This document shows, piece after piece, positions 19,304 through 25,763 of a DNA stretch of 64,000 nt. The notes beneath the pieces were generated by a model. That model did not search any database and was not told the DNA's origin. It saw nothing but the letters and a program-made list of their open reading frames with translations. The stretch lies in the NCBI GenBank assembly GCA_021151665.1, contig JAGKWW010000036.1, positions 3,621-67,620 of the forward strand, in the 5' to 3' direction. Source of the stretch: Flavobacteriaceae bacterium. GTDB taxonomy: Bacteria > Bacteroidota > Bacteroidia > Flavobacteriales > Flavobacteriaceae. Numbering within the stretch: position 1 is the first letter of the stretch; the number at the start of each line of letters is the position of its first letter. The position numbers and the translations under genes were made by a program.

Positions 19304-19996
19304 ATGAAAAAGATTGCATTACTCCTCGTGGCGGTAGCCTCTACAACATTTGCCACAGCACAAGTGGCCGGACAAAAGATAGAACCACAGATCAACGTGG
19401 CCGGTGAAGGGAAAATTAAAGTAACCCCCGATCAGGCAGTAATAACGTTTGGGGTAGAAAATATGGGCGCTGATGCTGCCGATGTAAAAAAGAAAAATGA
19501 TGCGGCTATCGATGCGATCATTAAATTCCTTAAAAAGAGCAATGTTCCCGCGGCTGACTACCAGACCAAAAGGGTTTCGCTGAACCGTAATTATGATTAC
19601 GATAAGAAGAAATATAGTTATGTGGCTTCGCAAACCATCGTACTCACGCTAAAAGACCTGTCTCAGTATGACGCTCTGATGATGGGCGCGGTAGATGCCG
19701 GAGCTAATAATATACAAGGTGTAGAGTTCCGAACCACAAAGCAGGCACAGTACGAGTCTGAAGCGCGCGTTAAAGCGGTACAGGCTGCGCGAAAAAAAGC
19801 CGAAGATTACACCGGGGCGTTAGGCCAGAAATTAGGCAAGGCACTTGTTGTAACCGATAACACGCAAACCTATTATCCTGTTGCTTACCGCGCAATGGCT
19901 AAAATGGAAATGGCTTCTGATATGCCGAAAGAAACGCTGGCCATTGGTGAGATAGAAATTACCGCCAATGTAAACATTACCTATGCACTAGAATAG
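19304..19996 (+). CDS. SIMPL (DUF541) domain exported protein
   Basis: This 230-residue protein has a signal peptide (MKKIALLLVAVASTTFATAQ) and one SIMPL domain, recognised from INVAGEGKIKVTPDQAVITFGVE, QTIVLTLKDLSQYDALM, the ARKKAEDYTGALGQKLG helix and the C-terminal EITANVNITYALE. The family is periplasmic or outer-membrane associated; its biochemical role is poorly defined. A strong terminator follows, and no partner gene is adjacent on the same strand except the rhomboid 51 bases upstream. Confidence 0.88.
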   Translation: MKKIALLLVAVASTTFATAQVAGQKIEPQINVAGEGKIKVTPDQAVITFGVENMGADAADVKKKNDAAIDAIIKFLKKSNVPAADYQTKRVSLNRNYDYDKKKYSYVASQTIVLTLKDLSQYDALMMGAVDAGANNIQGVEFRTTKQAQYESEARVKAVQAARKKAEDYTGALGQKLGKALVVTDNTQTYYPVAYRAMAKMEMASDMPKETLAIGEIEITANVNITYALE

Positions 19997-19997
19997 C

Positions 19998-20021
19998 AAA
20001 AGCCCTTCGGGGCTTTTTTTG
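19998..20021 (+). terminator. Terminator after the SIMPL gene (UUCG tetraloop)
   Basis: AAAAGCCC / GGGCTTTT pair around a TTCG loop, followed by T residues. The UUCG loop makes this a very stable intrinsic terminator. Confidence 0.85.
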
Positions 20022-20027
20022 TTTCTT

Positions 20028-20936
20028 TTATTTTGAGCGTTTTATCCATATCTCGCTACCCATGCCTTCAAACAATTTAGCGGTGTTCCGGGTTTTGGCC
20101 TTATCCTGCTCCGGCGCCGGGATGATTTTTCCGTTCTTTACTTCGAATGCATATTCCCGCTCTTCCTGGTTCACTTTTACCTTCAGGGTATAGTGCCCGT
20201 CTGTTATCATTTGTTTTCTGCCAACGGCCAGCGCTCTATTTTTTAATGAGAAAGTCGCCGGCATCCATTTGCCTCGCTGGCACCACACATATTGCTTAGA
20301 AACATCTGTTATTGGCTTGCCTTCGTAAAACAGCTGAGCTTCTACCTTGTAGTCTTTCTGCTGCTTTAAGTCTGTAGTTGGGGATTGACTAAGGCTGGTA
20401 AGAAACATATTCCAGGACATTTTGCCATCTTTTGTAAACGAAAAATAACCATACTTAGACCAATATCCGTCAATAAGCCTGAACTCGGAAACCGTTGCGC
20501 CTGCAATATCGTTTTTTACTACCGTAATGGTAAAGGGAAATGTAAATATTTTTTTCTGGTCTACATACAAGTCGCAGCTATAGTTACCCGGCGCCAGGGG
20601 CTTATATTCCATTTCAAAATTTGTCACGGGGCTATAGGTAAGGTTCGTCAGGCCATCATGCTCCCCTGATTTTTCTATGGCGAATTTGTAAAGCGTCTCA
20701 GAGTCTTTGCGTATCGCGGCTTCCATTTGGAATGGTGTATATCCTTTCTTAAGTCCTTTTACTACGAAGTCTGCGGGCTTGGGCGTAGCGGGGTCGGCGG
20801 GGTCAAACGTAAGGCCGCTCTCCATAAATGCGCTAAGCAATACCGTAGGCGTTGGCCCCGCGGGCTTACTTTTAGCCTGGGCCATAGTGCCAAATGATAT
20901 AAGAAAAGATAATACAGTAAGTAGATTTTTCAACAT
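20028..20936 (-). CDS. Exported protein of unknown function
   Basis: This 302-residue protein has a signal peptide (MLKNLLTVLSFLISFGTMAQA) and no family I recognise. The mature part looks beta-rich with alternating polar and aromatic residues (YKPLAPGNYSCDLYVD; LIDGYWSKYGYFSFTKDGKM; KQYVWCQRGKWMP) and no obvious catalytic motif. A periplasmic or surface location is likely. It stands alone between the SIMPL gene (convergent) and tRNA-Tyr, with no clear -7 element. Confidence 0.7.
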   Translation of the reverse strand: MLKNLLTVLSFLISFGTMAQAKSKPAGPTPTVLLSAFMESGLTFDPADPATPKPADFVVKGLKKGYTPFQMEAAIRKDSETLYKFAIEKSGEHDGLTNLTYSPVTNFEMEYKPLAPGNYSCDLYVDQKKIFTFPFTITVVKNDIAGATVSEFRLIDGYWSKYGYFSFTKDGKMSWNMFLTSLSQSPTTDLKQQKDYKVEAQLFYEGKPITDVSKQYVWCQRGKWMPATFSLKNRALAVGRKQMITDGHYTLKVKVNQEEREYAFEVKNGKIIPAPEQDKAKTRNTAKLFEGMGSEIWIKRSK

Positions 20937-21011
20937 GAACCAAATTTTGCGGCGTGCAAGATGTTAATTTTTTTTTGTTTACAACGGATTTAGGATGGAA
21001 TTATTACAAAC

Positions 21012-21039
21012 AAAAAACCCGGGCCAATGGTCCGGGTTG
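21012..21039 (-). terminator. Terminator of tRNA-Tyr
   Basis: On the minus strand a GC-rich stem (AACCCGG pairing with CCGGGTT) is followed by TTTTTTG directly after the tRNA 3' end. Confidence 0.75.
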
Positions 21040-21122
21040 TGGGGAGAGCAGGATTCGAACCTGCGAAGGTGAAAACCAGCAGATTTACAGTCTGCCCTCG
21101 TTGGCCGCTTGAGTATCTCCCC
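21040..21122 (-). tRNA. tRNA-Tyr (anticodon GTA)
   Basis: The minus strand reads GGGGAGA ... TCTCCCC as acceptor arms, with the anticodon loop CTGTAAA, a long class II variable arm and the T-loop GGTTCGAATCC. The discriminator base is A. The CCA end is not encoded. A -7 promoter element lies 39 bases upstream and a terminator lies directly downstream, so it is a single-gene unit. Confidence 0.95.
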
Positions 21123-21160
21123 AAAAAGCTGCCGATGGTTATCGTGCTTTCTTGCGGTTG

Positions 21161-21168
21161 CAAATATA
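21161..21168 (-). promoter_or_regulatory. -7 promoter element of tRNA-Tyr
   Basis: The minus strand reads TATATTTG, a full match to the consensus. Confidence 0.55.
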
Positions 21169-21254
21169 GAACTGTTTTTTATCTCTGCAAACTTATTTTT
21201 ATCCAATTTCAAAACAAAAAAGTAACATGTTGGCATCTAACACCATACCTTTTA

Positions 21255-21285
21255 AAATAAAATAGCCCGCTGTAACGCGGGCTAT
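21255..21285 (-). terminator. Terminator after the thioredoxin-fold fragment
   Basis: ATAGCCCGC / GCGGGCTAT pair around a six-base loop, and the minus strand continues TTTTATTTT. Confidence 0.75.
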
Positions 21286-21305
21286 CAAACAGATAAGATA
21301 TATCA

Positions 21306-21733
21306 CTATTTTGCTAATGTAAGCATGTTTTTTACCTTCATGCGCAGCGCATCGCCGTGCAGGTCTTTAGCTACAATCTTGCCTGAAGCATCCAACACAA
21401 TCGTGGCCGGGATGGACTCGATACCGTATGTAGCAGCAATTGGGTCTTCCCAGTGTTTCAGGTTAGATACCTGGTTCCACTCAAGTTTATCGTCGGCTAT
21501 AGCCTTTTTCCAGGCATCAGCATCTTTATCAAGCGAAACGCCGATAACGTTTAATCCCTGGCTGTGGAATTCTTTATATAAAGCAACCATTTTCGGGTTC
21601 TCTTTACGGCACGGCTGGCACCATGAAGCCCAGAAATCAATAACGGTTACCTTTCCCTTCACCTGGTTTAGAGAAAGCGGTTTGCCCCCGGGAGTGTTTG
21701 CAGTGAAATCAGGCGCTATTTGCCCCGGTTCCG
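21306..21733 (-). pseudogene. C-terminal thioredoxin (TlpA/ResA-like) part of a split DUF4369 lipoprotein
   Basis: This frame encodes EPGQIAPDFTANTPGGKP, then a TlpA-type thioredoxin domain with the active site WASWCQPCRKENP and the cis-proline region ESIPATIVLDASGKI. It has no ATG near its beginning; the first possible start is a GTG at 21662, inside the thioredoxin fold. In related Flavobacteria this domain is the C-terminus of one lipoprotein with an N-terminal DUF4369 domain. Here the N-terminal part is in another frame and stops at 21716. The domain can be made only by fusion, internal initiation or a -1 frameshift at the heptamer 21734-21740. As written it is a broken gene. Confidence 0.75.
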
Positions 21734-22222
21734 CTTTTTTCGTGCCACCGCCTTTGTTGCTGTGTCTTTATTTTTGCGCGCCTGCATCATCTCCGGCTCG
21801 TGCTGCTTCTGGAAATCGATCATTTTTTGCCTTACAGATTTTGCCTCTGCATAGTATTCTGAAAGTTTATCATTGTTGAAAGTCCCTGAGCGCTTCGAGT
21901 TTTGAAGGGTATCTTTATTTACCTCAAGCTTTATTGCTCCTTCTTCAAGTACAAATTCGACTTTACCTTTTGGCTGCGCCTCAAATTTCAGGAATCGCAG
22001 GCCCGGCTCTTCGGCCGTACCTTTAAATTCAAATTTGCCATCCTTTACAACGGTGGTATCTACAGGTGCAAACCCAAACATACCGCCCTGCCTTTCAAGG
22101 ATCACCTTGGTGCCGTCGGCTGATTTGTCTATCGTTCCGGAAACTTCATATTCATTGTCTCCAAGGTTCTTGCACGATGTCAGCAGTGATGCTGCAGCAA
22201 GAAATAAAAGTATTTTTTTCAT
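21716..22222 (-). pseudogene. N-terminal DUF4369 lipoprotein part of a split thioredoxin protein
   Basis: The frame encodes 168 residues with a lipobox (LLTSCKNLGDNEYEVSG), a DUF4369 beta-domain (TKVILERQGG ... FEFKGTAEEPGLRFLKF ... GAIKLEVNKD) and a helical stretch (EYYAEAKSVRQKMIDFQKQ), ending abruptly in ARKKRNRGK-stop. Intact relatives continue through a long helical segment into a thioredoxin domain, about 360 residues in total. Here the helical segment is much shorter and the reading frame changes by -1 before the thioredoxin domain. The ATG at 22222 begins the lipoprotein signal. A -7 element lies at 22244-22251. Confidence 0.75.
21734..21740 (-). other. A_AAA_AAG slippery heptamer at the frame junction
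   Basis: In the DUF4369 frame the codons are (cg)A AAA AAG. This is the dnaX-type -1 slippery sequence, in the correct phase. A -1 shift here continues as AEPGQIAPDF into the thioredoxin domain. It could be a programmed site, a homopolymer indel scar (A7 to A6) or a sequencing error. Confidence 0.5.
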
Positions 22223-22243
22223 TTGTGAATTTTTTATCGACCG

Positions 22244-22251
22244 CAAAGGTA
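22244..22251 (-). promoter_or_regulatory. -7 promoter element of the DUF4369 lipoprotein gene
   Basis: The minus strand reads TACCTTTG, a full match, 22 bases before the ATG. It shows that this gene has its own promoter rather than relying on the upstream MBL gene. Confidence 0.55.
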
Positions 22252-22262
22252 TCTAATAATTG

Positions 22263-23663
22263 TTATACCGGCTGATTGATGGTAGTTTTTACTGAGGTGT
22301 TTTTGATGCCCCCAAACCCTTTTTCTACATTGATCAGATTATGGATACCTCTTCGCTTAAGCAGTGATGCCATAATCACGCTCCGGTATCCTCCGGCACA
22401 ATGGATATAGAACTCATCCTCGGGCACTTCATTAAACCTTTCGTTTACCGTGTCAAGTGGAAGATTGATAGCATCCAACACGTGGCCTGCGTTAAATTCT
22501 CCCGGTTTACGGCTGTCGACAACAATTGGGTCGCTATTCTCCATTGCCTGGGCAAAGGCTTCCGGCGATACAGAGCGGATGCTGTCGGTGTCATGTCCCG
22601 CAGCTTTCCATGCCGCGATGCCACCCCGAAGGAAACCAAGCGTATTGTCAAAACCAACACGGGCCAGCCTGGTTACCGCTTCTTCTTCCTTGCCCTCCGG
22701 TGTTACCAACAAAAGGGGCTGGTTCACATCAGCTATCAGCGCGCCCACCCAGGGGGCAAACGTGCCGTTCAGGCCGATGAATACCGATCCGGGAATATGT
22801 TCTTTTACAAAGTCATCTTCGTGGCGAACATCCAGTACGATAGCTTCGCTGGCTTTAGCAATATCGAGAAATTCTGCCGGAGACAGCGGTGTGAGGCCTT
22901 TTCCTAAAACGCTCTCGAGGCTGCCGTAGCCTTTTATGTTCAGCAGTACATTTTGCGGGAAATAAGCCGGTGGCGCGCCAAGCCCGTCGAGAAGTTCTGT
23001 TATGAATTCGTCTTTGGTCATATCGGCACGCAGAGCATAATTTGTCTTCTTCTGGTTGCCCAGCGTATCAGTAGTCTCCTTGCTCATATTCTTCCCACAC
23101 GCACTGCCCGCGCCGTGGCTGGGATAAACGATAGTGTTGTCAGGCAACGGCATGATCTTATTTCTGAGCGAATCGTACAGGTGCGATGCCAGCACTTCCT
23201 GCGTTAAGCTCTCGGTAAGCGCCTGCGCAAGGTCGGGCCTGCCCACATCACCAATGAAGAGCGTGTCACCCGTAATAATCCCGTGGATGCTGCCGTCCTT
23301 TTCGAGCAAAAGATAACACGTGCTTTCCAGTGTATGCCCGGGTGTGTGGATTGCCTTTACAGTATAGTCGCCAACTTGAAACTCCTGGCCATCGGTAGCG
23401 ATAATGGCGTCAAATTCCGGCTGTGCGGTTGGCCCGTATATAATTTTTGCACCGGTTTTGGCAGCGAGGTCAAGATGGCCTGACACAAAGTCCGCATGAA
23501 AGTGAGTCTCAAAGATATATTTGATGGTTGCCCCCTCTTTATTAGCCCGGTTGATGTAAGGCTGCACTTCGCGAAGCGGGTCGAAAATCGCGGCTTCCCC
23601 ATTACTTTCGAGGTAATAGGCGGCCTGCGCGATACAGCCGGTATATATCTGTTCTATTTTCAT
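22263..23663 (-). CDS. MBL-fold / double rhodanese protein (persulfide dioxygenase-like)
   Basis: This 466-residue cytoplasmic protein has an N-terminal metallo-beta-lactamase domain with the metal motif THFHADFVSGH, then HTPGHTLES, TGDTLFIGDVGRPDL and PSHG, as in ETHE1/BlrB persulfide dioxygenases. Two rhodanese domains follow. The first (~260-360) has no cysteine in the active loop (LLVTPEGKEEEA), so it is probably inactive. The second has the active Cys in YIHCAGGYRS. The likely role is sulfide/persulfide oxidation or sulfur transfer. The ATG at 23663 is preferred; it follows a -7 box. The DUF4369 lipoprotein gene lies 40 bases downstream. Confidence 0.88.
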   Translation of the reverse strand: MKIEQIYTGCIAQAAYYLESNGEAAIFDPLREVQPYINRANKEGATIKYIFETHFHADFVSGHLDLAAKTGAKIIYGPTAQPEFDAIIATDGQEFQVGDYTVKAIHTPGHTLESTCYLLLEKDGSIHGIITGDTLFIGDVGRPDLAQALTESLTQEVLASHLYDSLRNKIMPLPDNTIVYPSHGAGSACGKNMSKETTDTLGNQKKTNYALRADMTKDEFITELLDGLGAPPAYFPQNVLLNIKGYGSLESVLGKGLTPLSPAEFLDIAKASEAIVLDVRHEDDFVKEHIPGSVFIGLNGTFAPWVGALIADVNQPLLLVTPEGKEEEAVTRLARVGFDNTLGFLRGGIAAWKAAGHDTDSIRSVSPEAFAQAMENSDPIVVDSRKPGEFNAGHVLDAINLPLDTVNERFNEVPEDEFYIHCAGGYRSVIMASLLKRRGIHNLINVEKGFGGIKNTSVKTTINQPV

Positions 23664-23687
23664 TCTTATTGTCATTTGCTATAGATG

Positions 23688-23695
23688 CAAATATA
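23688..23695 (-). promoter_or_regulatory. -7 promoter element of the MBL/rhodanese gene
   Basis: The minus strand reads TATATTTG, a full match, 25 bases before the ATG. Confidence 0.55.
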
Positions 23696-23990
23696 CCAAA
23701 AACCGCCAAATGGTTTTGGGTGAATGTGCTCTGGCGTAAGATGTTTATGCTGTGGGTGTTAGAAGGGCTGCTGATAATAGATATACGTTCGCGTAAAAAT
23801 AAAATTTTGCGACATGTACAATTTGGAATTGAATTTGATAGTGTTAATTACAGCAATGATAATTTTCCAAATTGTTTTTTAGAAATTTATTAAAGCTTAA
23901 GCAGAAGTTATAGCAAACTTGCTATATATTTGTGTGCTTTTTTTAAAAGCAGGATTGTTATTGATTTATTTAGAATAATTTATTGCAGAT
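23696..23990. promoter_or_regulatory. AT-rich intergenic region between MBL/rhodanese and gdhA
   Basis: This ~300-bp gap has no convincing gene; an ORF at 23669-23893 lacks any family features. A perfect 9-bp inverted repeat AATTTGGAA (23821-23829) / TTCCAAATT (23866-23874) with a 36-base spacer is the only clear structure, and could be a regulator site for gdhA. Confidence 0.35.
23925..23932 (+). promoter_or_regulatory. -7 promoter element of gdhA
   Basis: TATATTTG is a full match to TAnnTTTG, 58 bases before the gdhA start. Confidence 0.55.
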
Positions 23991-25265
23991 ATGGCAACAG
24001 CAACCAAGCCACGAGTTGGCATGTATGAAAATGTAAAGAACCAGTTTGAGAAAGCTGCGGCTGTTATGGGGCTGGACGGGAGCGTTAAGAAGATCCTCTC
24101 TATAACAAATAACGAAATAGTGGTGCACTTCCCCGTTAAAATGGACAACGGCGAGGTACAGGTATTCACCGGGTACCGTGTGCAGCACAACAATGCGCTC
24201 GGCCCTTACAAAGGAGGCCTTCGCTACCACCCAACCGTAGACATTGATGCGGCACGCGCACTGGCTACCTGGATGACGTGGAAAACATCGCTGGCAGGGC
24301 TTCCTTACGGCGGCGGTAAAGGTGGTATACAGCTTGACCCCAAAGAATATTCGCAGGCGGAGCTTGAAAGGATTACCCGCAGGTTTACATTTGCATTGGG
24401 CGATAACATTGGCCCTGAGCATGATATCCCTGCTCCTGATGTAAACACCAATGCACAAATGATGGCCTGGATTGCCGATACTTATATGTCTACCAAATCT
24501 CCTGCTGAGCGTTCTAAGAACCAGCACGTGGTTACAGGTAAGCCGGTAGGATCTGGCGGGCTTGAAGGCCGTGACCGCGCTACAGGATTTGGCGTAGTAG
24601 TTACCCTTGAGGCATGGGCTAAAGCCAAAGGAACAACACTTAGCGGAAAAAAATATATTGTTCAGGGCTTTGGAAACGTGGGCTATTGGGCCGCGCATTT
24701 CATGAACCAGAACGGTGCTATACTTGTTGGCGTTCAGGATGCAACCGGAACTATTTTTAGCCAGGACGGTATTGACCCGGAGGCGCTTTTGCGTTACCAG
24801 GGTGAAAACGCTACCATAGCCGGCTTTCCGGGGACTTCTGAATATGCTTCGGGCGATTTCTTCGGAATTGATTGTGATATTGTGATCCCTGCTGCGCTTG
24901 GAAACCAGATTACAGAGGATAACGCTGCTACAATCAAAGCTGCCGTAGTTGCTGAAGGTGCTAACGGCCCTACAGATACCGCTGGTGAAGAAATATTGCT
25001 TGCACGCGGAATTGATGTGATCCCTGACATTCTTTGCAACTCGGGCGGCGTTATTGGCAGCTACTTCGAATGGCTGCAAAACCGTAACGGCGAAATCTGG
25101 TCGATGGACGATGTGATCGTTAAGCTGCGCAAAAAGCTTGAGGATGCTTTCGGAAAAGTACTTGCTACTGCCGAAGAGTATAAAACCGACTGGCGTACAG
25201 CTGCCTACATACAAGCGCTGAAGCGTATAGAGATGGCTTATAAGCAAAGGGGTATCTTCCCATAA
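23991..25265 (+). CDS. gdhA: Glu/Leu/Phe/Val family glutamate dehydrogenase
   Basis: This 424-residue enzyme interconverts glutamate and 2-oxoglutarate plus ammonia. The substrate lysine motifs are present (GPYKGGLRYHP and LPYGGGKGGI), as are PAPDVNTN, the Rossmann motif VQGFGNVG and the C-terminal NSGGVIGSYFEW. The length fits the hexameric ~420-residue class, usually NAD-linked; cofactor choice is not certain. The ATG at 23991 is the only sensible start. It is a single-gene unit with a -7 element upstream and a strong terminator downstream. Confidence 0.93.
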   Translation: MATATKPRVGMYENVKNQFEKAAAVMGLDGSVKKILSITNNEIVVHFPVKMDNGEVQVFTGYRVQHNNALGPYKGGLRYHPTVDIDAARALATWMTWKTSLAGLPYGGGKGGIQLDPKEYSQAELERITRRFTFALGDNIGPEHDIPAPDVNTNAQMMAWIADTYMSTKSPAERSKNQHVVTGKPVGSGGLEGRDRATGFGVVVTLEAWAKAKGTTLSGKKYIVQGFGNVGYWAAHFMNQNGAILVGVQDATGTIFSQDGIDPEALLRYQGENATIAGFPGTSEYASGDFFGIDCDIVIPAALGNQITEDNAATIKAAVVAEGANGPTDTAGEEILLARGIDVIPDILCNSGGVIGSYFEWLQNRNGEIWSMDDVIVKLRKKLEDAFGKVLATAEEYKTDWRTAAYIQALKRIEMAYKQRGIFP

Positions 25266-25281
25266 AAATATATGTTATTAT

Positions 25282-25309
25282 AAAAGGGCGCCAATGGGCG
25301 CCTTTTTTT
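25282..25309 (+). terminator. Terminator after gdhA
   Basis: GGCGCC / GGCGCC pair around AATG, extended by A-T pairs, followed by a T run. Confidence 0.8.
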
Positions 25310-25338
25310 GTACCTTTAAGCAACTAAAAGATATTGCT

Positions 25339-25674
25339 ATGACTATAAAACTTACTGTTGCAGCATTAATTATTTCTTCCGGGCTGTACGCACAAAAAAT
25401 CCCCGACAGGCTACAGCTTGCCATCAGGGATTCTGTCGTGATGCAGAAAACCTATAACTTCAGCTTTTCTTCAAACAGCTACCGTAAAGGACTCGGGTGG
25501 TATCGGTTTACCAACAGCAGCGCGAGCATGAAACCTGGAGATGTATACATTAGCGGGGATAAGTTTTACTATAACAATTACACTCCCGCATTTATGGATG
25601 TGTTGCGCCAACCCGATCTTATAGTGAATAACGCGGCTACATTCGATCCGCAAAAGCTTTGGCCGAGGCCTTAA
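25339..25674 (+). CDS. Small exported protein of unknown function
   Basis: This 111-residue protein begins with a signal peptide (MTIKLTVAALIISSGLYAQ). The mature part has Tyr/Phe-rich stretches (KTYNFSFSSNSYRKG, YISGDKFYYNNYTPAF) and I do not recognise a family. The ATG at 25339 is chosen because it begins the signal peptide; a near-consensus TACCTTTA starts at 25311. It lies alone between the gdhA terminator and a bidirectional terminator. The C-terminus KLWPRP ends abruptly, so it could be a shortened relic. Confidence 0.6.
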   Translation: MTIKLTVAALIISSGLYAQKIPDRLQLAIRDSVVMQKTYNFSFSSNSYRKGLGWYRFTNSSASMKPGDVYISGDKFYYNNYTPAFMDVLRQPDLIVNNAATFDPQKLWPRP

Positions 25675-25730
25675 GCTGTTTGCGAAAAACGGGAAAACTT
25701 ATTAAGATCCTTTCTGCGTCAGGATGACAT

Positions 25731-25762
25731 AAAAAAAGGGGAATTTAATTTCCCCTTTTTTT
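25731..25762. terminator. Bidirectional terminator between the small exported protein and the TonB receptor
   Basis: AAAAAAAGGGGAA pairs with TTCCCCTTTTTTT, so both strands show a hairpin followed by T. It serves two convergent genes. Confidence 0.8.
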
Positions 25763-25763
25763 A

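Noticed and set aside
23669..23893. 74-codon open frame upstream of gdhA
   Set aside because: No start context, no family, and it overlaps the promoter region of the MBL gene.
23970..25247. 425-codon open frame antisense to nearly all of gdhA
   Set aside because: It mirrors the codon bias of gdhA in the opposite strand, has no family features and no promoter; gdhA itself is clear.
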